Assembly (NCBI GenBank): GCA_964602655.1
Contig: CAZRSF010000020.1
Coordinates: 20,021 to 84,020, forward strand
Source: Moduliflexus sp964602655
GTDB taxonomy: Bacteria > Moduliflexota > Moduliflexia > Moduliflexales > Moduliflexaceae
Length of the DNA stretch: 64,000 bases
Direction of reading: 5' to 3'
Shown: piece after piece, positions 26,293 through 35,568 of the stretch
How the letters are laid out: the number at the start of each line of letters is the position of its first letter
Numbering within the stretch: position 1 is the stretch's first letter
Program-made: the position numbers and the translations under genes
Notes under the pieces: generated by a model
Databases searched by the model: none
The model's input: the letters and a program-made list of their open reading frames with translations, nothing else
Told to the model about the DNA's origin: nothing

Positions 26293-26691
26293 TTATTCTG
26301 TGTCTCCAAGCCCGGAAAGCAGGGTTTCGATCAGTTCGTTTTCCGCCCAGGGTTTATGCAGACAGCGATGCAGATTCGCAAGCTGTTCGGTGCGTTCGAC
26401 CGCTTCCCGGTCGGCCTGGCCGGTCAGCATGACTTTGATAATATCGGGATATTTGCGATGCACCTGAATCAGTAATTCATCCCCTTTCATATTCGGCATC
26501 AGCCAGTCTGACACAATAATCAGGATTCTGACGCCATCGTTATGTAATTCTTCGATCACTTCCCAGGCTTCATCGCCGCTCTGGGCAAATTCATATTGGT
26601 AACGATCCCCAAAATGCTTTTTCATCTGCGCTTTGAGGCTATGTAAAATCATTTTTTCGTCATCCACGCACAAAATCGCTTTTTTTACCAT
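26293..26691 (-). CDS. Single-domain response regulator
   Basis: This 132-residue protein is a lone receiver domain. It has VDDEK near residues 9-13, phospho-acceptor Asp in IIVSDWLMPNMKG, and the switch region MLTGQAD with the conserved Lys in LHKPW. The LTGQA wording is shared with the receivers at 27869-30304 and 59597-61228, so these form one receiver subfamily. Without an output domain it would act by protein contact or as a phosphate shuttle. Its start overlaps the end of the upstream kinase by 7 bases (26685-26691), so translation is probably coupled and the kinase is its likely partner. Confidence 0.93.
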   Translation of the reverse strand: MVKKAILCVDDEKMILHSLKAQMKKHFGDRYQYEFAQSGDEAWEVIEELHNDGVRILIIVSDWLMPNMKGDELLIQVHRKYPDIIKVMLTGQADREAVERTEQLANLHRCLHKPWAENELIETLLSGLGDTE

Positions 26692-27881
26692 ATGTAGTTA
26701 TTTTTCTCCTCGCCTTCCGGCCCTGCGACTGGGAGTGTGAAATGAAAGATACTCCCTTTGCCGTTGCCACATTCTCCCCATATCTGTCCACCATTTTTTT
26801 CAATTAACTCTTTGCAGAGAATCAATCCTAAGCCCGTTCCACGTTCTCCGGCGGTTCCCGTCCGTTGAAATTTTTCGTCTATGCGAAATAACTTTGCCAA
26901 TTCTTCCGACGTAATGCCGATGCCCGTGTCGGCGACAGAAAGCCGCATCAAACCAGAGTCCACCTGACCGGAAATCGTGACTGTTCCGCCGGAAGGCGTG
27001 AATTTGAGCGCATTGGAAATCAGATTCCGCACCACCGTATTCACCATATCCACATCGCCATACGCCCACAGTGATTCGTCAAGCGTATGCCGTACCGTAA
27101 TCCCTTTCTGTTGGCTGACCGCAGCAAACAACGACAGATTGCGCACGACGAATGTCCGCAAGTCTATGCGCTGCGGATAATATTCCATCGCCTGGCGCTG
27201 CAATCGCGACCAGGCGAGGAGATTTTCGAGCAACTCGAATAATTTTTCGGTGCTCTCCTTCAGTTGCACGACATTACGCCGAATATCGTCTTTTTCGACC
27301 ACGTCAATATCATCTAAAATCAGTTCGGTTACGCCGATCAATCCGGCAAACGGGCTGCGTAAATCATGCGCGATAATCGAAAAAAATTTATCCTTATTGG
27401 CGTTTGACAGGCGTAACGCCTCATTCAGTTCCTGTAAATTGACATTCTGTTTCTGAACGAGTTCATTTTTTTGACGCAGTTGCTTCTGAAGATGTTGAAC
27501 GAGAAGATGCGCTTTCACGCGAGCAATCACTTCTTCGTGTTGTAATGGCTTAGTAATATAATCCACGCCGCCGGCATGAAATCCCTGTAATTTATCAGAC
27601 GTTTCCGCCAATGCGGTCATGAAAATCACAGGAACCTCATTCGTTTTCGTTGACTGTTTCAGGCGGCGGCAGGTTTCGAATCCGTCAATTCCGGGCATCA
27701 TGACATCTAACAGGATGAGATCGGGGATAAAATCTTCAGCCAATTCAATCGCTTTCTCGCCATTCATCGCCACGCGAATTCCACATCCGAGGTTCTTGAG
27801 ATAGGTCGTCAAGACCTTGAGATTTTCAGGATGATCGTCCACGACTAAAATAGTGCTTTCTGTAAAAATCAATGTTTCCAT
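26685..27881 (-). CDS. Histidine kinase with N-terminal receiver domain
   Basis: This 398-residue protein has a receiver (about 8-125; ILVVDDHPEN, LLDVMMPGIDG, TKPLQH) and a coiled linker. HisKA follows with the phospho-accepting His in SIIAHDLRSPFAGLIG. HATPase motifs are NLISNALKFT, DTGIGIT and GTGLGLILCKEL. It is soluble. It overlaps the upstream hybrid kinase by 13 bases (27869-27881) and the downstream single-domain regulator by 7 bases, forming a tightly coupled three-gene relay: hybrid kinase, REC-kinase, receiver. The input signal is not evident from the sequence. Confidence 0.93.
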   Translation of the reverse strand: METLIFTESTILVVDDHPENLKVLTTYLKNLGCGIRVAMNGEKAIELAEDFIPDLILLDVMMPGIDGFETCRRLKQSTKTNEVPVIFMTALAETSDKLQGFHAGGVDYITKPLQHEEVIARVKAHLLVQHLQKQLRQKNELVQKQNVNLQELNEALRLSNANKDKFFSIIAHDLRSPFAGLIGVTELILDDIDVVEKDDIRRNVVQLKESTEKLFELLENLLAWSRLQRQAMEYYPQRIDLRTFVVRNLSLFAAVSQQKGITVRHTLDESLWAYGDVDMVNTVVRNLISNALKFTPSGGTVTISGQVDSGLMRLSVADTGIGITSEELAKLFRIDEKFQRTGTAGERGTGLGLILCKELIEKNGGQIWGECGNGKGSIFHFTLPVAGPEGEEKNNYIW

Positions 27882-30304
27882 GTCCCCTTCCTTTCTAAGC
27901 CGGGTGAAAGAAACTGAAGAATCTGTTCGAACTCGAAATGTTGCAAAAATTGTTCGATCTGCTCAATGAAAGGCATGAAAGAGATATTCTGATGCTTCAG
28001 AGCGGCAAGCAGCGTTTCAATGCCGGTCAAATCGCCGGAAGACGCCGCTGCGCGTAATTGTTCGAGTTCCTTCTGCGAAGGAAATTGAATGACCGTCAGC
28101 GCTGAAGGGGGCGGGACGACAGCATCATATTGCCATTCGATATGCAAATGCCGTTGCAAACAGTTCAGCAGCGTATCGAATTGTACCGGTTTGGCAAGAA
28201 AATCATTGCCGCCTGCGGCAACGGCTTCTTCGCGATTTTGTTCGAAGACGCTGGCAGACACCACAACAATGATCGTATGCCTCAATTCGGACATATTGCG
28301 GATGTGATGAATGAATTCGAACCCATCCATAATCGGCATGATAATATCAAGAAAAATCACGTCAGGCTTCATCATTTGGGCGAGATGCAGCGCGTCAAAC
28401 CCGTTATCCGCTTCACTCACTTCGAAATGAAGCGAACGCAGCATCGTTGTGAGCACGTCACGATTGGCTTTTTGATCGTCTGCGACTAAAATACGAAACG
28501 GCGCGCGCTCAAGACCAACCGGCAAGCGGAATCCGCTGACGCGCCGAAATTCCGACGTCAGCGGTGAAACGGTCTCTTTCACGGCGTCTTGTGAGAGTGG
28601 CACGGTTAATTCGAACCAGAAACGGCTGCCTTCGCCGACAAGGCTATGTACCTGAATTTCACTCCCCATCAGATGTATTAAGCGTTGACTGATTGTGAGG
28701 CCGAGTCCCGTGCCTTCGCCGCGCAAGAGGCGGTTGCCAGCCTGATGAAACGGAAGAAATATCTGCTGGAGTTGGTCTGACGCGATGCCGATTCCCGTGT
28801 CTTCGACTTCGAAACACAGCCGTACCATCGCCTTTTGGCTGGCGTGTTGCGAAACGAGTGTTGTTGTATGAGGAATGGTGAAGACGCGCAAGGCCACCCA
28901 CCCGGATTCCGTGAATTTAATGGCATTGCCAAGCAGATTGAGCAACACTTGCCTCAGCCGCCGTTCATCCGCGATTACGATATGCGAAAGCGGCAGACGC
29001 AGATCGTAGCGAAACTCGATCCCTTTGCTCTGCGCTTTCATCTGCATCATTTTCACGAATGTGTTCAAAAATTCCGACAGATTCACAGGACATAGTTCTA
29101 ATTCCAGGCGTTCCGCCTCGATTTTGGAGAGGTCTAAAATATCGTTGATCATCAGCAGCAAATGCTGACCGCTGCGATGAATCGTGTCAATCTGCGCGCC
29201 ATAGTGATGCATTAAGGCGTGATCGCGCTGGAAAATTTGGGCATATCCTAAAATCGCATTCAGCGGCGTCCGTAGTTCGTGGCTCATGTTGGCAAGGAAT
29301 TCGCTTTTGGCTCGGTTCGCGCTTTCCGCCGCTTCTTTGGCGCGGGAAAGCTCTTCTTCCGTATGTTTGCGATCCGTGCTGTCATGCATGATAACCAGCA
29401 GATGGCGGCGATCATGATATTCTACCAGCGTGCCGCGCATATTCGCATAAAACGGCGTGCCGTCTTCGCGGACATTCAAGAGTTCGGCCTGAGCAAAGCC
29501 TTCTGTCTGCGCATCCGACACAAATGCATTCACGCAATCCGCATGAGACGGATGAATCAACCGATGCAGGCGAAGATGCAGCAACGCCTCCTTCGAATAG
29601 CCATACATCACGATAGTCTGCGGATTCACATCCACGAGTTCGCCGGACAGATTCGTGACAATCAGTGCGTCTGCGGAAGCGTCGAAGAGCGCCTCAAGAT
29701 TTTTTTTGGCCGTTTGCAAGGCGTGTTCCGCCTGTTTCCGCTCCGCGATTTCCTGCGTCAGATGACGGTTCGCCTCTTCAAGCGTGGCGACGGTCTGATG
29801 TAACTCTTGCGTTCGCTCGGAAACGTTCTGTTCGAGCGTTTTGGCATAATCTTGCAACAGTTGATTCAAATGTTCTAACTGCTCATTTTTGTGGAGAATC
29901 GCGAATTCCTGACGATAGCTGCGAAGCGCTTCTTTCACGGTGAGAATCAGATCGTGTTTCTGCCAGGGTTTTGCAATAAATCGGTATAAATTGGCCGCGT
30001 TCACGGCTTGCGCGATGCCGTCCGCGCTGATTTGTCCGGTAAGCAGAATATTTCGGGTTGAGGGAGAACGATGATGAATTTCCTGCAACAGCGCCGCGCC
30101 AGTGCCATCGGGCAGCATGTAATCGGAAATCGCCACAGGCAGCGCCGCGCCATCCTCCAGCGTCGTAGTCACGACGTTCAGGGCGTCATTCTGATTATGC
30201 GCAATTTCGACCTCGCAGAATGCGCCGAATGCGTCATGTAATTCTCGTTTGAGTGTGTTGAGAATGATGTCCTCATCATCAATACAGAGAATGACAGCTT
30301 TCAT
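27869..30304 (-). CDS. Hybrid histidine kinase, REC-PAS-HisKA-HATPase-REC
   Basis: This 811-residue protein starts with an RpfG-like receiver (VILCIDDED, ISDYMLPDGTG, LLTGQIS, AKPW). A coiled coil (about 130-195) leads to a PAS domain (LFDASADALIVTNLSGELVD). HisKA has the phospho-accepting His in ANMSHELRTPLNAILG. HATPase shows NAIKFT, DTGIGIA and GTGLGLTI. A second receiver shows RILVADDQKAN, FLDIIMPIMDG and LAKP. A final helical segment of about 90 residues may be a phosphotransfer-like helical bundle, but no clear Hpt His is seen. It is the first gene of the three-gene relay, with a sigma70-type promoter upstream. It has no membrane segment; PAS may sense a small molecule or redox state. 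Confidence 0.93.
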   Translation of the reverse strand: MKAVILCIDDEDIILNTLKRELHDAFGAFCEVEIAHNQNDALNVVTTTLEDGAALPVAISDYMLPDGTGAALLQEIHHRSPSTRNILLTGQISADGIAQAVNAANLYRFIAKPWQKHDLILTVKEALRSYRQEFAILHKNEQLEHLNQLLQDYAKTLEQNVSERTQELHQTVATLEEANRHLTQEIAERKQAEHALQTAKKNLEALFDASADALIVTNLSGELVDVNPQTIVMYGYSKEALLHLRLHRLIHPSHADCVNAFVSDAQTEGFAQAELLNVREDGTPFYANMRGTLVEYHDRRHLLVIMHDSTDRKHTEEELSRAKEAAESANRAKSEFLANMSHELRTPLNAILGYAQIFQRDHALMHHYGAQIDTIHRSGQHLLLMINDILDLSKIEAERLELELCPVNLSEFLNTFVKMMQMKAQSKGIEFRYDLRLPLSHIVIADERRLRQVLLNLLGNAIKFTESGWVALRVFTIPHTTTLVSQHASQKAMVRLCFEVEDTGIGIASDQLQQIFLPFHQAGNRLLRGEGTGLGLTISQRLIHLMGSEIQVHSLVGEGSRFWFELTVPLSQDAVKETVSPLTSEFRRVSGFRLPVGLERAPFRILVADDQKANRDVLTTMLRSLHFEVSEADNGFDALHLAQMMKPDVIFLDIIMPIMDGFEFIHHIRNMSELRHTIIVVVSASVFEQNREEAVAAGGNDFLAKPVQFDTLLNCLQRHLHIEWQYDAVVPPPSALTVIQFPSQKELEQLRAAASSGDLTGIETLLAALKHQNISFMPFIEQIEQFLQHFEFEQILQFLSPGLERKGTWKH

Positions 30305-30370
30305 GATACGTCCCTCAAATCGTCTCTTGCGTCATCAACCTGACAACCACGCCGACTACCGTCTCTATAT

Positions 30371-30399
30371 GCTATACATGTCGCCGCCAAATCTGTCAA
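30371..30399 (-). promoter_or_regulatory. Sigma70-type promoter of the three-gene phosphorelay operon
   Basis: On the minus strand TTGACA (30399-30394), a 17-base spacer and TATAGC (30376-30371) lie about 67 bases before the hybrid kinase start. Confidence 0.6.
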
Positions 30400-30755
30400 T
30401 TGTTTTGGTGAAAAATCTCAACAGAGAAATGCCGTAATCTTTTGTTGACTTTTTTATGGAGAACGACAAAGATGCGTGTAAGAAAGGATGAAGAAGGCGT
30501 ATCCTTTCTTATTGGCATCGCAGGGCGAAACAGTTTATTTCGCTATCGTTGAAACGTAGGAGAGCGAGTCAGTAATGTGTCATGACACAAAACGTCGTCA
30601 GCAGGAAAGCTGTCAGACACCTTCAAGGTGTCTGACAGCTATAGCAAGCCTCAATGAATTGTACAGCATTGATTGAGGCTTGCTATCTGTCTATACTCCG
30701 TGTCGTAATTTCGTCGCACAACATGATTTTCAAAACGATCTGAAGGAGTTGTTCC
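30400..30755. repeat. Divergent intergenic region with three hairpins
   Basis: Three inverted repeats are packed here. The first is AGAAAGGAT/ATCCTTTCT at 30481-30509. The second is a CTGTCAGACAC-family palindrome at 30608-30640. The third is directly adjacent: ATAGCAAGCCTCAAT with its inverted copy at 30641-30686. No gene is seen. The last element ends 70 bases before mutM, whose ribosome site is GAAGGAG. Confidence 0.75.
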
Positions 30756-31622
30756 ATGCCGGAATTACCGGAAGTGCAAACCGTTGTGAACGATCTGCTC
30801 GCTGCCGGAATCGTCGGTGCGACGATTATCCGCGCCGACGTATTCTGGCCGCGCAGCGTCGCCATGCCATCGGCGGAAGAATTCAGCCGACGGCTTGCCG
30901 GGCAGACCATCGCTCACATCTGGCGCAGAGCCAAGTATATTGTCGTAGATTTCGCTGAAGGCGAACATCTGCTGGTGCATCTCCGCATGTCAGGCCGCAT
31001 TCATCTCGCCGATCCTGCCGAACCACGCGCGAAACACGAACATATCGTGCTTGATCTGAATGGCGGCAGGCAGCTTCGCTTTCACGATCCGCGCAAATTC
31101 GGGCGCATGTATCTTGTGCGGAACGTGGACGACGTGGTCGGCAAATTAGGGCCGGAGCCGCTCTCCGGCGAATTTACTGCTGTCGTGCTCTTTGCGCGGC
31201 TGCATGAACATCAGCGCATGTTGAAACCGCTGCTGCTCGACCAGATGTTTCTCGCGGGCTTGGGCAATATTTACGTGGATGAAGCGCTTTGGGAAGCGAA
31301 ATTGCATCCGCGTCGCCTTTCTGCGACCGTTTCGCTGCAAGAAGTTCACGCGTTGCATTCAGCGATTCAGCATGTACTGCGGCGCGGGATCGAATACGGC
31401 GGCACGACCTTAGGCAACGGCAAAGCAAACTTTTATTCGATTGATAAACAGCAAGGACGGCATCGCGAAGCCTTACAGGTGTTTCGTCGTACAGACGAAC
31501 CCTGCCCCCGATGCAATACGCTGATTGAGCGCCTGATTGTCGGTCAGCGCAGTACGCATATTTGCCCCACATGTCAAGCACTTGCGCCTGGTGAGACCGC
31601 GTGTGAACATTGCAGAGAATGA
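30756..31622 (+). CDS. mutM: Formamidopyrimidine-DNA glycosylase
   Basis: This 288-residue enzyme excises oxidised purines such as 8-oxoguanine and nicks the DNA. The mature N-terminus PELPEVQTV provides catalytic Pro2 and Glu3; Lys in RAKYIVVDF is the beta-hydrolase region lysine. The helix-two-turn-helix has LLLDQMFLAGLGNIYVDEAL. The C-terminal zinc finger has CPRC and CPTC. About 14 extra residues after the finger include two more Cys (CEHC), which is slightly longer than usual. It lies alone on the plus strand just before the Pst operon. Confidence 0.96.
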   Translation: MPELPEVQTVVNDLLAAGIVGATIIRADVFWPRSVAMPSAEEFSRRLAGQTIAHIWRRAKYIVVDFAEGEHLLVHLRMSGRIHLADPAEPRAKHEHIVLDLNGGRQLRFHDPRKFGRMYLVRNVDDVVGKLGPEPLSGEFTAVVLFARLHEHQRMLKPLLLDQMFLAGLGNIYVDEALWEAKLHPRRLSATVSLQEVHALHSAIQHVLRRGIEYGGTTLGNGKANFYSIDKQQGRHREALQVFRRTDEPCPRCNTLIERLIVGQRSTHICPTCQALAPGETACEHCRE

Positions 31623-31790
31623 CGGCGGCGTCTCGCAGCATATTGCGCAACATGAGTGAGAATCACAAAAAAATACTTGACAACCCTCCTTCTGCGTCCG
31701 CTTTCTGACTTAAAGAAGACGTTCGAGCATTGGTCTTCTTGCGGCCAATCAATCCGTATCATCCCTTGTATGCAAACGCGGCGGTATATC

Positions 31791-32672
31791 ATGAAACAGG
31801 CAAGAATCAGTGCGTTCATTCTCATCTTTTGCATCGCAGCCAGCTGCCGAAACGCGGATGCGCGTAACGTGCTTCAGAATAAAGGTTCGGATACGCTTGT
31901 CAATGTGGCGCAAGCCTGGGCGGAAGAATATCAGAAGGTCAAGCCCGAAGTGGCGGTTGCTGTGTCCGGCGGCGGCTCAGGCACAGGCATCGCGGCGTTG
32001 ATCAACGGCACGGTGGATATTGCCAACAGCAGCCGCGAAATGGAAGACAAAGAGCTTGAAGAAGCCAGAGCCAACGGCATCAATCCGGTAGAACATATCG
32101 TCGGTTACGACGCGCTGGCCGTGTATCTGCACAAAAAGAATCCCATCTCCTCATTCAGTCTCGATCAATTGAAGGACATCTATGGCCGTAACGGTACGGC
32201 GAAAAAATGGACGGATTTGGGCGTTGACGTGCCGGGATGCCGGAAGCAGCAGATTGTTCTGGTCGGACGGCAGAATAATTCCGGCACGTATATGTATTTT
32301 CATGAAGCGGTGTTAGGAAAAACAGAAAAGTACACGTTGGGCACGTTAGATATGAACGGCTCGAAAGATGTGGTAGATTTGGTGGAAAAAACCCCTTGCG
32401 CAATCGGATACAGCGGTATCGCGTATTCGACCGAACACGTCAAAGTGGCGTGCGTCATGAAAGACGGGGGCGAGTGCGTTCATCCCACGTTAGAAAATAC
32501 GTTAAGCCGCAATTACCCGATTTCGCGCCCATTGTTCATGTACACGAACGGCGAGGCGTCCGGGGCGATCAAAGAGTATTTGGATTGGATTTTGAGCGAT
32601 GAAGGACAATGTATTATTGCGCATATCGGCTACGCCCCTGTGCGTCATGTTCAGTGCGAGGAGAAGGAGTAA
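31791..32672 (+). CDS. pstS: Phosphate-binding protein of the Pst transporter
   Basis: This 293-residue periplasmic binding protein has a signal sequence (MKQARISAFILIFCIAASC, a possible lipoprotein end at Cys19). The mature start NVLQNKGSDTLVNVAQAWAE is of the type II PstS family. The phosphate-contact loops are visible as GSDT, SGGGSGTGIAAL and ANSSREM. GRQNNSGTYMYF and the later IGYSGIAY are also typical. It captures inorganic phosphate for PstCA. It ends 5 bases before the phoU-like gene, and GAGAAGGAG inside its end is the ribosome site of that gene. No clear Pho box was recognised upstream; a TTGACA at 31677 lacks a matching -10. Confidence 0.94.
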   Translation: MKQARISAFILIFCIAASCRNADARNVLQNKGSDTLVNVAQAWAEEYQKVKPEVAVAVSGGGSGTGIAALINGTVDIANSSREMEDKELEEARANGINPVEHIVGYDALAVYLHKKNPISSFSLDQLKDIYGRNGTAKKWTDLGVDVPGCRKQQIVLVGRQNNSGTYMYFHEAVLGKTEKYTLGTLDMNGSKDVVDLVEKTPCAIGYSGIAYSTEHVKVACVMKDGGECVHPTLENTLSRNYPISRPLFMYTNGEASGAIKEYLDWILSDEGQCIIAHIGYAPVRHVQCEEKE

Positions 32673-32677
32673 ACAAC

Positions 32678-33793
32678 ATGGCCATCTATGAAGAACGGTT
32701 ATACCGGGATTTGACGCAAATACGCGAAAACGTGCTGGCGGTCGGCGACAAAGTGCTGCATGCCTACAAAAACAGCGTACATGCGCTGTTGACCGGCAAT
32801 CATAATCTGGCAAAACAAGTCATCTTAGGGGACGAACTGATTAATAACGCGCTGCATCGGATTGACGAACGCTGCCATAAATTTATCGCCATCCATCTCC
32901 CCAGCGGCGCACATCTGCGCACGATTTCGTCCATCATCCGCGTCAATATCGAATTGGAACGCATCGGCGACTACGCCGTCACGATTTCGCGGGAATCCGT
33001 CCAATTCGATACGCCGATTCCCCAGGAGTTAGCTTACGAAATCGAGCGAATTGCGGACACCTCGAACAGCACGTTGCAAATGGCGATGGAAGCGTTCAAA
33101 CAAAATAACGCCGAAATGGCGCAGACGACGAAAAAGATGGCAAAATCCGTCGAAACCGTGTTCGAAGGCATTCTTGACCGTTTAGTGCAAACCTGCAAAC
33201 ATACTCCGGACACGACAGAAGATATGTTTCGACTGATGCACGTCTTTACCAAATTGATCCGCGTCGCGGATCAGGCCAGCAACATCTGTACGGAACTGAT
33301 CTTCGCCGTCGCCGGAACGCAGCGCATTCCGAGGACGTACCGTATCTGGTTTCTCGATGAAAACAACACCATCGGCAAAATGGCGGAATGTATCGGTCGA
33401 AAATTATTTCCGAAGAGCGCGGAATACGCGAGCTTTACCACAAAAGCGGTGAATATGCCGTCTCCGATGCTGGTTGAATTTTTAGACCGCAAGGGCATTG
33501 TGATTACGCCGGAACGTCCCAAAATGTTCGATCTTTCGCCGCAAGAGTTTCTGAATTTGAGCGGCAATTATATTATCGTGAGCATGCAAGGCCCGATCAA
33601 ACAGTATGTTTCGCCATTGAACTCATTAGAGCGCATTCCGTACCGGATTTTAGTGATGGAATGGGATATTGCGTCCTTGCCGACCGACGGAGAACGCGGA
33701 CAGCTTCAGGAAGAATACGAAGCCCGCTACCGCGACATTGCGTCGAAAGTCAGCGAATTGATTCAGGCGTTCAAAGGAGAGGAGGCGGATTGA
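32678..33793 (+). CDS. PhoU fused to a catalytically degenerate ArsC/LMW-phosphatase-like domain
   Basis: This 371-residue protein has a PhoU part (1 to about 215) with two three-helix repeats. The metal-binding-like motifs are IELERIGDYA at 91-100 and the weaker IRVADQASN near 194-202. PhoU restrains PstSCAB and PhoR signalling when phosphate is ample. The C-terminal 145 residues (about 222-366) follow the arsenate-reductase/low-molecular-weight tyrosine phosphatase pattern: strand IWF, P-loop position LDENNTIGKMAE, MLVEFLDRKGI, and a final MEW followed by a long helix. In active enzymes the loop reads CxxNxxRS; here Cys is Asp and Arg is replaced by Gly-Lys, so catalysis is not expected. 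It could still bind phosphate or a partner (inference). It sits between pstS and pstC, and its stop overlaps the pstC start. Confidence 0.82.
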   Translation: MAIYEERLYRDLTQIRENVLAVGDKVLHAYKNSVHALLTGNHNLAKQVILGDELINNALHRIDERCHKFIAIHLPSGAHLRTISSIIRVNIELERIGDYAVTISRESVQFDTPIPQELAYEIERIADTSNSTLQMAMEAFKQNNAEMAQTTKKMAKSVETVFEGILDRLVQTCKHTPDTTEDMFRLMHVFTKLIRVADQASNICTELIFAVAGTQRIPRTYRIWFLDENNTIGKMAECIGRKLFPKSAEYASFTTKAVNMPSPMLVEFLDRKGIVITPERPKMFDLSPQEFLNLSGNYIIVSMQGPIKQYVSPLNSLERIPYRILVMEWDIASLPTDGERGQLQEEYEARYRDIASKVSELIQAFKGEEAD

Positions 33794-34692
33794 TGGCAGC
33801 AGCGGCAGATACACGCACATACGACTGGTATGTTGATAAACTCGTTCAATACATCGTGTTGATCGGCGGAGCCTCCGCAATCGTCTTCATTTTAGGGATT
33901 TTCGTCTTTGTCGCCAAAGAAGGGATCGGGTTTATTCTGCACCATTTGAAATTGCGCGAGTTTTTTCTCTCTCCCTATTGGGACCCCACGATTCAACCCT
34001 ATGAATACGGCATTCTCGCCTTGATTCTCGGCACAGTCAGCGTCACCGGCCTGGCAATGATCGTGTCTATCCCGTTCTCGCTGGGCGCGGCGATTTACAT
34101 CGGCGAATTTGCGCGCGGCAAAACGCGAGAGATTCTCAAGGTGTCGGTGGAATTCTTGGCGGCCATTCCGTCGGTCGTGTGGGGATTTATCGGTTTAAAA
34201 ATCTTCAACCCGCTGATTATTGATCTCTTCGACGTGCCGGTCGGACTGAATATCTTGAATGCCGGCGTCATTTTGGGCTTAATGTCCGCGCCGATTATGG
34301 TGTCGATTGCGGAAGACGCCCTGAAATCGGTGCCGGATTCCTATCGCGAAGCCGCCGAAGCGATGGGAGCGACCCGCTGGCAGATCATTTATCGCGTCGT
34401 GCTTCCCGCCGCCAAAAACGGCTTGTTGGGTGCAGTGTTGCTGGGCGTGGGGCGCGGATTCGGCGAAACGATGGCCGTCCTGATGGCGACCGGCCACGCG
34501 ATCAATATTCCGACCAGCGTGTTTTCTTCGGTGCGAACACTGACCGCAACGGTAGCCGCCGAATTGGGGGAAACAGTCGTCGGATCGCCTCATTACCAAG
34601 CCTTATTCACGATTGGCATCTTGTTGTTTCTGATCGCTTTTCTCATTAACTTGACCGCTGATTTTATCGTGCGCGGAATTCGGAAAGGATAA
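33793..34692 (+). CDS. pstC: Phosphate ABC transporter permease PstC
   Basis: This 299-residue protein has six membrane helices. The binding-protein-dependent permease loop is EAAEAMGATRWQIIYRVVLP (about residues 190-209), which docks to PstB. Family markers include FLAAIPSVVWGFIGL. Starting at ATG 33793 overlaps the phoU stop by one base (TGATG), a sign of coupled translation; earlier in-frame codons lie inside phoU. It pairs with PstA to form the transmembrane channel. Confidence 0.95.
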   Translation: MAAAADTRTYDWYVDKLVQYIVLIGGASAIVFILGIFVFVAKEGIGFILHHLKLREFFLSPYWDPTIQPYEYGILALILGTVSVTGLAMIVSIPFSLGAAIYIGEFARGKTREILKVSVEFLAAIPSVVWGFIGLKIFNPLIIDLFDVPVGLNILNAGVILGLMSAPIMVSIAEDALKSVPDSYREAAEAMGATRWQIIYRVVLPAAKNGLLGAVLLGVGRGFGETMAVLMATGHAINIPTSVFSSVRTLTATVAAELGETVVGSPHYQALFTIGILLFLIAFLINLTADFIVRGIRKG

Positions 34693-34698
34693 GGGCTG

Positions 34699-35568
34699 AT
34701 GTTCGCAGCAAAGGAAATCAATCACCAAAACGCGCGGATTCAGAACGGATTCCGCCTGCTGTTTCTGTTTATGACGCTGATGTTGATCCTGCCAGGCATC
34801 GTGATTATGCTGACGCTGATCTACAAAGGCGGTTCCATCCTTTCGATTGACTTTTTTTTCACCGAACCGACTGACGGCATGACGGCTGGCGGCATTTTCC
34901 CTGCGCTTTTGGGGACGGTCTGGCTCGTGTTCGTCTCGCTGCTCGCCGCCGTGCCGTTAGGCGTCGCGGCGGCGATTTATCTCAGCGAATACGCCTCGGA
35001 TAACTGGTTTACGCGCCTGATCAACCTCTGCATTATCAACCTGGCAGGCGTGCCTTCGATTGTGCATGCGTTGTTCGGCGTTGGCGCGTTCGTCATTTTT
35101 TTCCGCTTCGGCACGTGTATTCTCGCGGCAGGCTTGACGTTGGCGGTGATGACGATTCCGGTGATTATCGTCGCGACCTACGAGTCGCTGCGCGCCGTGC
35201 CGCAAGCGTTTCGCGAAGCGTGTTGGAGCATGGGCGCGACGCGCTGGCAGACGATTCGCAGCGTCGTGCTGCCGAATTCCATCAGCGGTATTCTGACCGG
35301 CGTTATTTTGGCGGTGTCTCGCACTACCGGCGAAACCGCGCCGATTATGTTCACCGGCGCCGCATTTTTTCTCCCGATTCTGCCGCAAGGCGTCTTCGAT
35401 CAAACGATGGCGCTCGCGTTACACCTCTTTGTCGTCGCCACGCAAGTTCCCGGCGTGCCGGACGCCCTGCCGTACGGCGTCGCGCTCGTGTTGATTCTCG
35501 TCGTCCTCGTGATGAATAGTCTCTCAATCGCGTTGCGCATGTATCTGCGAGGAAAGAAAAAATGGTAA
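34699..35568 (+). CDS. pstA: Phosphate ABC transporter permease PstA
   Basis: This 289-residue protein has six membrane helices. The coupling loop is FREACWSMGATRWQTIRSVV, and NLAGVPSIVHALFG precedes it. It begins 6 bases after pstC and overlaps pstB1 by 7 bases (35562-35568), so the operon is tightly packed. It forms the heterodimeric membrane part with PstC, which fits an asymmetric pair of ATPases below it. Confidence 0.95.
   Translation: MFAAKEINHQNARIQNGFRLLFLFMTLMLILPGIVIMLTLIYKGGSILSIDFFFTEPTDGMTAGGIFPALLGTVWLVFVSLLAAVPLGVAAAIYLSEYASDNWFTRLINLCIINLAGVPSIVHALFGVGAFVIFFRFGTCILAAGLTLAVMTIPVIIVATYESLRAVPQAFREACWSMGATRWQTIRSVVLPNSISGILTGVILAVSRTTGETAPIMFTGAAFFLPILPQGVFDQTMALALHLFVVATQVPGVPDALPYGVALVLILVVLVMNSLSIALRMYLRGKKKW

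Noticed and set aside
31640..31790. A Pho box upstream of pstS
   Set aside because: No convincing pair of CTGTCAT-like direct repeats was found; only an unpaired TTGACA is present.
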